Origin: Paraburkholderia ginsengisoli NBRC 100965 | Lineage (GTDB): Bacteria > Pseudomonadota > Gammaproteobacteria > Burkholderiales > Burkholderiaceae | Length of the DNA: 64,000 nt | Assembly: GCF_000739735.1 (NCBI RefSeq) | Contig: NZ_BBJF01000019.1 | Coordinates: forward strand, 104,149 to 168,148 | Direction: 5' to 3' | Part shown: piece after piece, positions 46,481 through 55,869 of the stretch | Numbering within the stretch: the first letter of the stretch is position 1 | How the letters are laid out: each line of letters opens with the position of its first letter | Program-made: the position numbers and the translations under genes | Notes under the pieces: model-generated | The model's input: only the letters and a program-made list of their open reading frames with translations | The model's database searches: none | Told to the model about the DNA's origin: nothing

Positions 46481-47224
46481 ATGGATGTGAAAACAGCAGT
46501 ACGCGTCTTCGACGTGATAAACCTCTTTGCCGAAGTGCGGCAACCCATGATCTATAGCGAGATCGCGCGTCGAACCGAGATCCCGCTGTCGAGTTGCCAC
46601 GCGCTTCTGCAAACGATGGTGGCCAAGGGCTACCTGTACGCACCGGGCGTGAAGGCCGGCTACTACCCGACCCAGCGGCTGCTGCACGTCGCCCGCGACA
46701 TCTGCAGCGAAGACCCGCTCACGCTGCTGTTCCAGCCGCTGCTCAGTTCGCTGCGCGACGCGACCGGCGAGACCGCCGCGCTCGCCACGCTGGCCGGCAA
46801 TCGCGTTGTCTATCTCGACGTGATGGAGTCGCGCCAGAAGATTCGCTACAGCGACGAGCCCGGCGGCTTCATGTACGTGCATGCGAGCGCTGCGGGCAAG
46901 GCGTTGCTCGGCGCGTTGTCGGTGGAGGCGCGCCGCAAGCTGCTCGACAGTTGCGAGCCGTGGACCGCGTCGACCGACGGTTCGGTGATCGATCGCAAGA
47001 CGCTCGAAATCGAAGTCGAGCAAGGCGTGAAAAACGGCTGGCATCGCTCGACGGGCGAAAACGTCGAAGACGTCGCCGGTCTCGCGCGCGGCTTCCTGAT
47101 TCACGGCGAGGCGTTCGCGCTGGTGATCGGCGGCCCGAAGGCACGGCTCCTCAAGAACGAGCAGCAGGCGATCGAAGCGCTGCTCGACATTTACGGCCAG
47201 ATCCCGCCAGCTTTGCTCGCGTGA
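46481..47224 (+). CDS. IclR family transcriptional regulator
   Basis: The 247-residue regulator has an N-terminal winged helix (VFDVINLFAEVRQPMIYSEI, EIPLSSCHALLQTMVAKGYL) and a C-terminal effector domain with SAAGKALLGALS. It sits between the MHS transporter (divergent) and the catabolic operon (same direction), so it probably controls both. ATG 46481 is the natural start; no good ribosome site is seen. Confidence 0.92.
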   Translation: MDVKTAVRVFDVINLFAEVRQPMIYSEIARRTEIPLSSCHALLQTMVAKGYLYAPGVKAGYYPTQRLLHVARDICSEDPLTLLFQPLLSSLRDATGETAALATLAGNRVVYLDVMESRQKIRYSDEPGGFMYVHASAAGKALLGALSVEARRKLLDSCEPWTASTDGSVIDRKTLEIEVEQGVKNGWHRSTGENVEDVAGLARGFLIHGEAFALVIGGPKARLLKNEQQAIEALLDIYGQIPPALLA

Positions 47225-47293
47225 CGGCGCGCCGCCACGGTTCGTTCGGTATCCGAACTGTGCAGCGCGCAGGCCAGATCAAAAGGATTTGCA

Positions 47294-48346
47294 ATGCGCT
47301 GGAAGAACAGACCGGAAGGCTCGAACTGGGGTGAGTTCGGCGCCGACGACCAACTCGGCAGGCCGAATCTGATCGGCACGGAACAGGTGCTCAAGGGCGC
47401 GCGCGAAATCCGCGCGGGCCTGAGCTTCTGTTTGTCATTGCCGCTCGACTTTCCCGGCGACAACAAGCTGAACGTGCGCCGTCATCCGCCCGTGTTGCGG
47501 CCGACGTTCAGGGACGGCCTGCCCTACGTGAACTTCCCGTTCGCGCGCAACGAGCCGGGCGCCACGGATGTGGTCAGCGACGATCAGGTGCTGTTGAGCC
47601 TGCAATACTCGACGCAATGGGATTCGCTCGCGCATGTCGGCGCGCGCTTCGACGCGGACGGCGACGGCGTTCCCGAGAGCGTCTACTACAACGGGTATCG
47701 CGCGCACGCGGACGTCGTCGGGCCGATCGAGTATCGGGCGGACGATGGCTTCGCGCCGCACGCATGCGGCGGCGAACACAGTCACGCGGACGTGCTCGGC
47801 ATCGAGAACCTCGCCGTCAAAGGCATGCAAGGTCGCGGCGTGCTGGTCGACCTGGTCGCGCACTACGCACGCGAGCATCGCACGGTCGGCTACGACGACC
47901 TGATGTTCGCGATCGACGCCGACCGCGTGCAGATCGAACGCGGCGACATGCTCGTGCTGCGCACCGGCTTCGCCGAGATGGTGCTGGAAATGAACCGTCA
48001 TCCTGACGAAAGCGTGCTCGATCGTCAGTGCTGCGCGCTCGACGGCCGCGACGAACGCCTGCTGCAATGGCTCACCGATTCGGGCATCGCCGCGCTCGCC
48101 GCCGACAACTACGCGGTCGAACGCTATCCGGCACGCGCACCTGCCACGCCGGGCGAGCATCCGCTGATGCCGCTGCATCACCACTGCCTGTTCAAACTCG
48201 GTTTGCCCCTCGGCGAACTCTGGTACTTGCGCGATCTCGCCGCATGGCTGCGCGCGAACGGCCGCTCGCATTTCATGCTGACCGCGCCACCGTTGCGCTT
48301 ACCGGGCGCGATGGGTTCGCCCGTCACGCCGATCGCGACCGTCTGA
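47294..48346 (+). CDS. Cyclase-family metal-dependent hydrolase
   Basis: The 350-residue protein belongs to the cyclase/kynurenine-formamidase superfamily. Such enzymes hydrolyse amides, lactones or isatin using Mn or Zn. Relevant segments are YSTQWDSLAHVGARFDADGD (metal His), YNGYRAHADVVG, GVLVDLVAHYAREHRTVGYD, GDMLVLRTGF and MPLHHHCLFKLGLPLGELWY. The larger size matches the fungal-like cyclase subgroup. It is the first enzyme gene after the IclR regulator. Confidence 0.88.
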   Translation: MRWKNRPEGSNWGEFGADDQLGRPNLIGTEQVLKGAREIRAGLSFCLSLPLDFPGDNKLNVRRHPPVLRPTFRDGLPYVNFPFARNEPGATDVVSDDQVLLSLQYSTQWDSLAHVGARFDADGDGVPESVYYNGYRAHADVVGPIEYRADDGFAPHACGGEHSHADVLGIENLAVKGMQGRGVLVDLVAHYAREHRTVGYDDLMFAIDADRVQIERGDMLVLRTGFAEMVLEMNRHPDESVLDRQCCALDGRDERLLQWLTDSGIAALAADNYAVERYPARAPATPGEHPLMPLHHHCLFKLGLPLGELWYLRDLAAWLRANGRSHFMLTAPPLRLPGAMGSPVTPIATV

Positions 48347-48376
48347 GCTTTTCCTCTTTCCTTTTGAATCTGAAAC

Positions 48377-49078
48377 ATGGCCAAAGAACGAGTGTTGATT
48401 ACCGGCGGCGCCGCCGGCATCGGGGCGGCATGTGCCGCACGCTGCGAGGCGGATGGTTATGACGTGGTCGTGATCGACCGTGTGGGCGACGGATTGATCG
48501 CCGATCTGTCGGACCCGCAGGCGACGGCAAGCGCGCTCGAACGCGCGCTCGCGGACGGGCCGATCACCCGGCTCGTCAATAACGTCGGCATCGTGGTGCC
48601 GGCGAATGCCGAAGAGCAATCGCTCGAAGAACTCGAACGCGCGTGGGCGCTCAACGTGCGTTGCTCGCTGCAGTGTATGCAGGCGCTGTTGCCGGGGATG
48701 AAGGCGGCGGGCTTCGGGCGCATCGTCAACATGTCGTCGCGTGCGGCGCTCGGCAAGGAATTGCGCACCGCCTATTCGGCGACCAAGGCCGCGTTGCTCG
48801 GCATGACGCGCGTGTGGGCGCTCGAACTCGGCGCGTTCGGCGTGACCGCGAACGCGATCGGCCCGGGCCCGATTCGCACCGAACTGTTCGACCGCGCGAA
48901 TCCGCCCGATGCGCCGCGCACGCGGGCGATCATCGACAGCGTGCCGGTCAAACGCGTCGGCACACCGGACGACGTCGCGCACGCCGCGTCGTATCTGCTC
49001 GATGCGCGCAGCGGCTTCGTCACCGGTCAGGTGCTGTACGTGTGCGGCGGGATGACCGTCGGCGTTGCGGGAGTCTGA
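48377..49078 (+). CDS. SDR family oxidoreductase
   Basis: The 233-residue classical SDR has TGGAAGIGAACAARC, NNVG in RLVNNVGIVVPA, catalytic Ser in IVNMSSRAALG and YSATKAALLG. The C-terminus FVTGQVLYVCGGMTVG is typical. It starts 30 bases after the cyclase and ends 2 bases before the next gene, in one operon. Confidence 0.92.
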   Translation: MAKERVLITGGAAGIGAACAARCEADGYDVVVIDRVGDGLIADLSDPQATASALERALADGPITRLVNNVGIVVPANAEEQSLEELERAWALNVRCSLQCMQALLPGMKAAGFGRIVNMSSRAALGKELRTAYSATKAALLGMTRVWALELGAFGVTANAIGPGPIRTELFDRANPPDAPRTRAIIDSVPVKRVGTPDDVAHAASYLLDARSGFVTGQVLYVCGGMTVGVAGV

Positions 49079-49080
49079 GC

Positions 49081-50040
49081 ATGCACGCCCAGACGACACG
49101 GCGTGCGGGCATTGTCGGCGGCGGCAGCATCGGCATTGCGTTCGCGGTGGTGTTCGCGCGTGCCGGCTGGCAAGTGCGTCTGTTCGATCCGGCGGCCGAG
49201 CGGCGTGAGTTGGCGCCGCTGGAAATCCGGCAACGGCTCGACGAACTGACACGCTTCGGTCTGCTCGATGAAACGGCTGACGCGATCGCCGCGCGCGTCG
49301 AAATCGTCGAGACGCTCGACGCTGCCGCAGCAGAAGCCGATCTCGTCGAGGAATGCGCGCCCGAGCGCGAGGACATCAAGCGCGATCTGTTCGCGCAACT
49401 CGATCGCGTCGCGCCCGCAAAAGCGATTCTCGCGAGCGCGTCGTCGTTTCTCGCGGCCTCGCGTTTTATCGACGCCTCGTTGCCGGGCCGCGGCCGCTGC
49501 CTGGTCGCGCATCCGGGCAATCCGCCCTATCTGATTCCGGTCGTCGAGATCGTGCCCGCGCCGTTCACCCACGACGACGCTGTCACGCGCGCCATCGACC
49601 TCTTCACCAACGCCGGTCTCAAACCCGTGCGCGTCGCGAAGGAAGTCGAGGGCTTCGTCTTCAACCGGCTGCAAGGCGCGTTGCTGCGCGAAGCGTATTG
49701 CCTCGTGCGCGACGGCGTCGCATCGGTGGACGACATCGACACCGTCGTGCGTGAAGCGCTCGGTTTGCGCTGGTCGGTGATCGGCCCATTCGAGACCGCC
49801 GATCTGAATACGCGCGGCGGCATCGCTTCGCACGCGCAGAAGATGGGTCCCTCGTATGCACGCATGGGAGCCGAGCGCGGTCAGCACGATCCGTGGACGC
49901 CGGAACTCGTCGAAGGTGTCGCCGCCGCGCGCCGCAGCGCGTTGCCGCTCGACCAATGGGAAGCGCGCGTCGCCTGGCGCGATCGCGCGTTGATGAAGCT
50001 GGCCCAATATCGCAAGGAATCCGTATCGAACGATTCATAG
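49081..50040 (+). CDS. 3-hydroxyacyl-CoA dehydrogenase-like (lambda-crystallin/L-gulonate 3-dehydrogenase type)
   Basis: The 319-residue enzyme has the NAD motif GIVGGGSIGIAFAVVFARAG and the catalytic His in CLVAHPGNPPYLIPVVEIVP. Lys/Asn elements (EVEGFVFNRLQGALLREAYC) are also present. This form, with a Pro-rich PGNPPY loop, fits CRYL1/L-gulonate dehydrogenase and carnitine dehydrogenase rather than fatty-acid oxidation. It begins 2 bases after the SDR. Together they suggest stepwise oxidation of a hydroxy acid. Confidence 0.88.
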   Translation: MHAQTTRRAGIVGGGSIGIAFAVVFARAGWQVRLFDPAAERRELAPLEIRQRLDELTRFGLLDETADAIAARVEIVETLDAAAAEADLVEECAPEREDIKRDLFAQLDRVAPAKAILASASSFLAASRFIDASLPGRGRCLVAHPGNPPYLIPVVEIVPAPFTHDDAVTRAIDLFTNAGLKPVRVAKEVEGFVFNRLQGALLREAYCLVRDGVASVDDIDTVVREALGLRWSVIGPFETADLNTRGGIASHAQKMGPSYARMGAERGQHDPWTPELVEGVAAARRSALPLDQWEARVAWRDRALMKLAQYRKESVSNDS

Positions 50041-50115
50041 CCGCGTCCGTTATATCCGGCCGTATCCGCCGCATGACCCGATAACTACTATTCGACCAAA
50101 GCTAGAGACAGTCCC

Positions 50116-51444
50116 ATGCAGAAAATCACCGCTTTCTTTACCGAGCTGATGCGCAAGTATCTGCCCGACCCGTTCGTGTTCGCCATCGGCCTCACGCTGC
50201 TCACGATGATTCTCGCCGTGCTCGTGCAGGGCCAGGCGGTCACCGCGCTCACGCTGAGCTGGGGCAAGGGCTTCTGGGCGCTGCTCGCGTTCACCACGCA
50301 GATGGCGGTGATTCTCGCGATGGGCTACGTGCTCGCCACCGCGCCGCTCACCGAACGGCTGCTCGACCGGCTGGTTGCGCGGGTGCACGACCCGCGCATG
50401 GCGGTGATCGTCGCGACGCTGGTCGGCGGCATCGGCAGCTATCTGAACTGGGGCTTCGGTCTAGTGATCGGCGGCATCGTCGCGCGCAAACTCGCGATGA
50501 GCATCAAGGGCGTGCACTATCCGCTGATCATCGCGTCCGCGTATAGCGGCTTCACGATGTACGGGCTGGGGTTGTCGGCGAGTATTCCGGTGCTGATCTC
50601 GACCAAAGGTCATCCGATGGAAGCGCAGATGGGCGTGATTCCGCTCGCGGAAACGATCTTCTCGCCGACCATGCTGATCACGAGCCTCGTCGTCATCATT
50701 ACGTTGCCGCTGCTCAACGCGTGGCTGCATCCGAAGCCGGGCCAGCCGGTCACGGAAATCGACCCGGCGCTGTACGAAACGCCGAAAGCCGCGACGCCCG
50801 CGCTCGATATCGACGAAAGCAACACGATCGCCAACCGCCTGAACAACAGCCGCCTGCTGAGCTATCTGATCGGCGCGATCGGCGTAATCTACGTCGTGCT
50901 GTATTTCCACGGCGGCGGTTCGATGGACCTGAACCTGATCAACTTCATCATTCTGTTTCTCGGCATCATCCTGCTCGGCACGCCGATCCGCTACGTCGAG
51001 AAGCTGAACGAAGGCATTCGCACGATCAGCGGCATCATCCTGCAGTACCCGTTCTATGCGGGGATCATGGCGATCATGGCGTCGTCGGGTCTGGTCAATA
51101 CGTTCTCGCATTTCTTCGTGAACATTGCGACGCCAGCAACGCTGCCGTTCTGGGGTTTGATCAGTTCGTTCTTCATCAACTTCTTCGCGCCGTCGGGCGG
51201 CGGGCACTGGGTGATTCAGGGGCCGTTCATGATCGAGGCGGCCAAGTCGATCGGCGCATCGGTGGGCCACACCGCGACCGCCGTGATGCTCGGCAACGCA
51301 TGGAACGATCTGATCCAGCCGTTCTGGATTCTGCCGGCGCTCGCGTTGTCGAAACTGAAACTGAAGGACATCATGGGCTATACCGTCATCATGATGTTCT
51401 GGATCGGTATCGTGTACACGGTGGCGATTCTCGCCTGGGGTTGA
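50116..51444 (+). CDS. atoE: Short-chain fatty acid transporter (AtoE family)
   Basis: The 442-residue membrane protein matches the TIGR00366/AtoE family. Visible segments include YLPDPFVFAIGLTLLTMILA, TQMAVILAMGYVLATAPLTE, GGIGSYLNWGFGLVIGGIVA, FAPSGGGHWVIQGPFMIEAA and MLGNAWNDLIQPFWILPALA. AtoE proteins carry acetoacetate, butyrate or other short acids. It follows the dehydrogenase and may import or export the pathway's acid. Confidence 0.92.
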   Translation: MQKITAFFTELMRKYLPDPFVFAIGLTLLTMILAVLVQGQAVTALTLSWGKGFWALLAFTTQMAVILAMGYVLATAPLTERLLDRLVARVHDPRMAVIVATLVGGIGSYLNWGFGLVIGGIVARKLAMSIKGVHYPLIIASAYSGFTMYGLGLSASIPVLISTKGHPMEAQMGVIPLAETIFSPTMLITSLVVIITLPLLNAWLHPKPGQPVTEIDPALYETPKAATPALDIDESNTIANRLNNSRLLSYLIGAIGVIYVVLYFHGGGSMDLNLINFIILFLGIILLGTPIRYVEKLNEGIRTISGIILQYPFYAGIMAIMASSGLVNTFSHFFVNIATPATLPFWGLISSFFINFFAPSGGGHWVIQGPFMIEAAKSIGASVGHTATAVMLGNAWNDLIQPFWILPALALSKLKLKDIMGYTVIMMFWIGIVYTVAILAWG

Positions 51445-51493
51445 GCAAAGATCCGGCCGCAACGTGGCGGCCTCATTGATGAAGAGGTTTCGA

Positions 51494-51778
51494 ATGCTAT
51501 ATCTGGTTCATATGCAGGTGCAGATTCCCGCCGACGCCGACAAGGCGTTGACCGATCGTCTGAAGGCCGAAGAAAAAGCGTTCTCGCAGAAGCTGCAGCA
51601 CGACGGTAAATGGCGCCATCTGTGGCGCGTGGCCGGACAGTACGCGAATTACAGCGTGTTCGACGTCGAGTCGAATGACGAGCTGCATACGCTGCTCAGT
51701 TCGTTGCCGCTCTTTCCGTACATGGTCGTGAACGTGACGCCGCTCGCGCAGCATCCGTCCGCAATCGCACCGAACTGA
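51494..51778 (+). CDS. Muconolactone delta-isomerase family protein
   Basis: The 94-residue alpha+beta barrel protein has the CatC-like start MLYLVHMQVQIPADADK and the segment WRHLWRVAGQYANYSVFDVE, ending with PYMVVNVTPLAQHPS. CatC isomerises muconolactone in catechol breakdown, but no catechol genes are nearby, so its substrate here is probably a different lactone or enol. AGAGG precedes the chosen start. Confidence 0.88.
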   Translation: MLYLVHMQVQIPADADKALTDRLKAEEKAFSQKLQHDGKWRHLWRVAGQYANYSVFDVESNDELHTLLSSLPLFPYMVVNVTPLAQHPSAIAPN

Positions 51779-51790
51779 AGCGGAGAGCCC

Positions 51791-52087
51791 ATGCCCTACA
51801 TCATCGAAACATTCGACAAGCCCGGCCACGCCGATGTCCGCGCGCGCGAGCGCGATACGCATCTGGCGTTTCTGGAGAAGAACAAGGCGCTGCTGCTGGC
51901 ATGCGGCGCGAAGCTGAACGACGACGGCAGCGGCGCGGGCGGCGGTTTGTATGTGGTCGATCTCGACACGCGCGAGGAAGCCGAACGATTCATCGCGGGC
52001 GATCCGTTTGCGTTGGTCGGCCTGTTCGAGCGCGTGACGATTACGCGTTGGCGCAAGGCTTATCTTGATGGCGAGTGTTATTTATAG
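51791..52087 (+). CDS. YciI family protein
   Basis: The 98-residue protein has the YciI/YCII fold signature (ETFDKPGHADVRARERDTHL, GGLYVVDLDTREEAERFIAG, DPFALVGLFERVTITRW). The His-Asp pair of the family (RERDTH) is kept. It is 12 bases from the CatC-like gene and shares the operon. Function is unknown, maybe a small hydrolase or isomerase in the same pathway. Confidence 0.9.
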   Translation: MPYIIETFDKPGHADVRARERDTHLAFLEKNKALLLACGAKLNDDGSGAGGGLYVVDLDTREEAERFIAGDPFALVGLFERVTITRWRKAYLDGECYL

Positions 52088-52259
52088 CGAGGCCTGTCGA
52101 CGTCAGCGCAGGCGAGTTAGTCTGCGTCGCACGGTTAACAGTGTTGCGGCTGTTAGCCGTTTTCTTTTGTGCGTAGGCGTCAATGCGTCCATGCGTGAGC
52201 GCGAAAGAACATGAGCGTGCGCGGCGTCGCAACCCCGCAAGCGAAAGCCCACCATCGCC

Positions 52260-53966
52260 TCACTCCGCCAACGCATCCCGAATCGCGGCAAGCCACAACG
52301 CCACCGCATGCGCGCCTGGATCCGCATGACCTAGCGCGCGATCGCCGACATAACTCGAACGTCCGCGCCGTGGATGCATCGACGCTGTTTTCGCGGTGCC
52401 TTCGGTGGCCGCGTCGACGGCGGCCTGCAACGCGGCATCGATTTGCGGCGAGCCCGCGAGCGCCAATTGCAACGCATCGGTGGCGGGCTTCAACGCATCG
52501 ACCATCGTGCGATCGCCGGGCTTCGCCCCGCCCAACTCCATCAAGCCGTCGACACCCGCACTGAATGCCGCCGCCCATTGCTGCGCGGTAGCCTCACCCG
52601 ACTGTTCCTCAAGCGCAGCGGCCGCACGCAACAGCATCACCGCGTATAGCGGACCCGAGGTGCCGCCGACCACTCGCCTCAGCGTCGCCGACACGCTGCG
52701 CAACACGGCGCCCGGCGTCGCTTCGGAAGGATAGCCGTCGATCTCATGCAGCACGGCGCGTGCGCCGCGCGACAGGCTGATGCCGAGATCGCCATCGCCG
52801 ACGCGTTGATCCATGTCGGTCAGCGTCGGCTCGGCTTTCAGCAAACACGCGCACACCGCTTCGATCACACGACGCAACGTCGCGTCATGCGCGAGCGTCG
52901 CGCCGCTGGCACGCTCCGGCATCACCGGCGCGGCCCGCACCGACACCTGTGCGACGCGGCCGCTCAACGCGGGCCATGCGCTCGTGTGCGCGACGGCATC
53001 GAGCCAGCCAAGCCGCTCGTCGTCCACGCGCAGCAACGTCAACGAAACGCCCGCCATTTCCAGCGCGCTCAGGAACGTGCCGGCCCACGCGCGCTCCACC
53101 TTGATGCCGCGCTCCGCCAGATTGCGCAACGCGGACCCGGCCACCACGTTCAATTCGCTCGACGGCGTACCGCCGAGGTTGTTCACGAGCAGCGCGACAC
53201 GCTCACCGCGCCGCAACCCAAGGTCGCCGGCGATCTTCGCCAGCAGCCTCTCGACGATCGCATCGGCCGGCTCCAGCGCGCCGCGTTCGACACCCGGTTC
53301 ACCATGAATACCTAGACCCCATTCGATCTCGTCATCGGCCAGCTCGAACCCTGGCTTACCCGCTGCCGGCACCGTGCAAGGCGTAAGCGCAACGCCCATC
53401 GTGCCGAGCGACGCGGCGACCTCGCGTGCAATGCGCGCGACCTCGGTCAACGGCCGGCCCGTGGCCGCCGCCGCGCCCGCGATCTTATGGACCAGCACGG
53501 TGCCCGCGAGTCCGCGACGGCCGGCGTGATCGCCGCTCGCCGTGAGCGCGACGTCGTCGGCGACGATCACCATGTCGGTCGGAATGCCTTCGGCGCGCGC
53601 GATCTCCGCAGCCAGGCCAAAGTTGAAGCGGTCGCCCGTGTAGTTCTTCACGATCAGCAACGCGCCGGCCGGGCCGGCCACCGCGCGGATCGCATCGAGC
53701 ACGGCATCCGTGGACGGCGATGTGAAGACCTCGCCCGCCACCGCCGCGCTCAGCATGCCGTGGCCCACGTACCCACCATGCGCGGGCTCGTGACCCGAGC
53801 CGCCGCCCGAGATCAGCGCGACTTCGCCGCGCGCGGCAACGGCCTCCGCATCGGCCCGCACGACGATCGTGCCGCCCTGCAGGAGCGAGAGATTGGGATT
53901 GAGCGCCGCGAGTCCGTCGAGCATGTCGGGGACCACGGCGGAGACGTCGTTGATGAGCTTCTTCAT
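52260..53966 (-). CDS. Dihydroxyacetone kinase family protein (DhaK-DhaL fusion)
   Basis: The 568-residue protein fuses a DhaK domain (residues about 1-330; GGGSGHEPAHGGYVGHGMLS, substrate-linking His in WGLGIHGEPGVER) to a DhaL ATP-binding domain (about 355-566; MDQRVGDGDLGISLSRGA). It should phosphorylate dihydroxyacetone or a related triose/tetrose with ATP; no PTS-type DhaM is present. It is convergent with the catabolic operon and read alone. Confidence 0.93.
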   Translation of the reverse strand: MKKLINDVSAVVPDMLDGLAALNPNLSLLQGGTIVVRADAEAVAARGEVALISGGGSGHEPAHGGYVGHGMLSAAVAGEVFTSPSTDAVLDAIRAVAGPAGALLIVKNYTGDRFNFGLAAEIARAEGIPTDMVIVADDVALTASGDHAGRRGLAGTVLVHKIAGAAAATGRPLTEVARIAREVAASLGTMGVALTPCTVPAAGKPGFELADDEIEWGLGIHGEPGVERGALEPADAIVERLLAKIAGDLGLRRGERVALLVNNLGGTPSSELNVVAGSALRNLAERGIKVERAWAGTFLSALEMAGVSLTLLRVDDERLGWLDAVAHTSAWPALSGRVAQVSVRAAPVMPERASGATLAHDATLRRVIEAVCACLLKAEPTLTDMDQRVGDGDLGISLSRGARAVLHEIDGYPSEATPGAVLRSVSATLRRVVGGTSGPLYAVMLLRAAAALEEQSGEATAQQWAAAFSAGVDGLMELGGAKPGDRTMVDALKPATDALQLALAGSPQIDAALQAAVDAATEGTAKTASMHPRRGRSSYVGDRALGHADPGAHAVALWLAAIRDALAE

Positions 53967-54174
53967 TGCGTCGGCTTCCTTTCAAGCTGCCCGTGCAGCA
54001 ATGCGCGCTGACGGCAGTTTATTCAGTTGCGAAAACGGGAAGAACAGGGGAAGGCTCAACTGTACCGCGCATTCACGAAAGACGAGGCGATACGGCGGCC
54101 CTGCGCGCGCAAAAGCACTCGCGAAGCAATCGGATAGTAACGAACGGGAGCGATGCAGAATAGAGAAACTGACA

Positions 54175-54214
54175 GTGACGTAGACGAAAGCGGAACCGCT
54201 TTCGTCTACGTCAC
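54175..54214 (-). terminator. 19-bp perfect inverted repeat after tRNA-Val
   Basis: GTGACGTAGACGAAAGCGG and its complement are separated by only two bases (AA on plus). It lies 9 bases beyond the tRNA CCA end on the minus strand and is followed there by TGTCAGTTTCTCT, so a tRNA transcript terminator is the simplest reading. Confidence 0.7.
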
Positions 54215-54222
54215 CGATGCGT

Positions 54223-54299
54223 TGGTAGGCTCGATTGGATTCGAACCAACGACCCCCACCATGTCAAGGTGGTGCTCTAACCAACTGAGCTACGAGCCT
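54223..54299 (-). tRNA. tRNA-Val (anticodon GAC)
   Basis: The minus strand shows acceptor AGGCTCG/CGAGCCT, D-arm GTAGCTCAGTTGGTTAGAGC, anticodon arm CACCTTGACATGGTG with GAC, T-arm GTTCGAATC, and encoded CCA. It has 77 bases. A consensus promoter lies just upstream. Confidence 0.96.
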
Positions 54300-54312
54300 T
54301 TAGAGAGCGCGA

Positions 54313-54341
54313 ATTATAGAGACTCCTCTCGCGTAGCACAA
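54313..54341 (-). promoter_or_regulatory. Sigma-70-type promoter for tRNA-Val
   Basis: On the minus strand TTGTGC (54336-54341) and TATAAT (54313-54318) are separated by exactly 17 bases. The -10 ends 14 bases before the tRNA 5' end. Confidence 0.8.
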
Positions 54342-54378
54342 GCCCCAATCGCTATTTATGCCGACACGGATGAGCAGT

Positions 54379-55869
54379 TCAATTCGTCGCCACCCACTCG
54401 GTCTGCGTATCCAGCGGATAAACCGGCCGTTGTACATGCTCGAATGCGAACAGCCCGTAATCCGAACTCGTCACGCCGCGACTATCGCATTCGATCAACG
54501 CGGCGGCAATCGGCACGAAGACCGGCCGGCAGTACATGCGCGATTTGAGCAGCAGGAAACGCGCGCGGCGCGGATCGATGCCGACACTCTCGAACACGCC
54601 GAGGTCCCACGGTTCGTGCGTGCGCTCGGTCATCACGAGCTTCACGGTGCCCGTGTCGAGCACCGCCGCGCGTCCCATGAACGCTCGCTGGCCAGTGTAG
54701 GTCGGGCCGCTGATCACGTATTCGCCGTCGGTCAGCGCGCGCACTACACCGGTCATCGCAAGCGGCGGGCGCGGCGTCAATGCATCGCTCGCGACCTTGT
54801 TGCCGATCGTCACCGTCACCGTGCTGCCGACGCCCGCCGACATCAACGCCGCCACCGCTTGCGGATCGCACAACGGCCCACTGACGATGCCTTCGAGCTT
54901 CTGCTGCAACGCTTCTTCGAGCAGGTCCATCGTGTCGCAGGTGCCGCCCGACATGCAGTTGTCGCCGTGGTCGAGCAACAGCACGGGCTTGTCCGCGCCC
55001 TGCGCGAACGACGCCGCTTGCGCGACCGACTCCGCAAGCGGCGCGCTGCGATAGACGAAATTTTCGCGCTCGTCCCAGATCTGCCGCGCGATGCGTTCCG
55101 CCACCGCGTCGGCCTCGGCGCGTTCGCCATTGCCGACCACGATGACACTGATGCACGGCGCGGCGATATCCGCCAGCGAGAAGCCGGACAACACCGACAC
55201 CGCGAGCATGCCGTCGGCCTCGGCGGCACGCGCGGCGTCCACCGCGCGCTTCATCGCACCCTCGGCGGTCGCGCTGCGCAACGTGTGCGTGAGCAGCGGC
55301 GGCTGACGCCATGCGATCACCGGCTTCGTTCTGCCATGCACGAGATCGAACAGCAGACGCGCCGCGTGGGCGCCCGTCTCGTACATGTCGACGTGCGGAT
55401 AGGTCTTGAAGCTGACGATCACGTCGGCGTTGTCGATCATCTTCTGCGTGACGTTGCCGTGCAGATCGAGTGCAACCGCGATCGGCGCATTGGGTAGCAA
55501 GGCACGCACACGTTCGAGCAGATCGCCTTCGCCATCGTTCGAATTCTCGGCGACCATCGCGCCGTGCAGATCGAGCATCACCGCGTCGCAGCCGCCAGCA
55601 GCCGCCACGATCGCGTCGCAGATCGCATCGTACGCGGCGGCCTCGACCGGCCCGCTCGGATTCGCCGATGCGGACACCGGCGTGACGATCTCGGCCTGCT
55701 CGCGCTCGGCGGCGTCGATGAACGCGGCCATCGCCGTCTGCATGCCTTTGTTGTCGTTGAACGCGTCCTCGCCATAACTCGGACCGTTGCGGCCGAACGC
55801 GGCAAGCGGTGTCGCTACCGGCGAGAACGTGTTGGTCTCGTGATTCATTCGCGCGATGAGAATCTTCAT
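54379..55869 (-). CDS. M81 family metallopeptidase (MlrC-like)
   Basis: The 496-residue protein matches the microcystinase C (MlrC) family. The N-terminus MKILIARMNHETNTFSPVAT, VMLDLHGAMVAENS and VALDLHGNVTQKM hold the zinc-binding His/Asp set. A typical C-terminal domain follows (HGDNCMSGGTCDTMDLLEEA). It probably hydrolyses a small peptide or ureido/amide compound. The start overlaps the M20 gene's stop (ATGA); it is the last gene of the ABC operon. Confidence 0.9.
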   Translation of the reverse strand: MKILIARMNHETNTFSPVATPLAAFGRNGPSYGEDAFNDNKGMQTAMAAFIDAAEREQAEIVTPVSASANPSGPVEAAAYDAICDAIVAAAGGCDAVMLDLHGAMVAENSNDGEGDLLERVRALLPNAPIAVALDLHGNVTQKMIDNADVIVSFKTYPHVDMYETGAHAARLLFDLVHGRTKPVIAWRQPPLLTHTLRSATAEGAMKRAVDAARAAEADGMLAVSVLSGFSLADIAAPCISVIVVGNGERAEADAVAERIARQIWDERENFVYRSAPLAESVAQAASFAQGADKPVLLLDHGDNCMSGGTCDTMDLLEEALQQKLEGIVSGPLCDPQAVAALMSAGVGSTVTVTIGNKVASDALTPRPPLAMTGVVRALTDGEYVISGPTYTGQRAFMGRAAVLDTGTVKLVMTERTHEPWDLGVFESVGIDPRRARFLLLKSRMYCRPVFVPIAAALIECDSRGVTSSDYGLFAFEHVQRPVYPLDTQTEWVATN

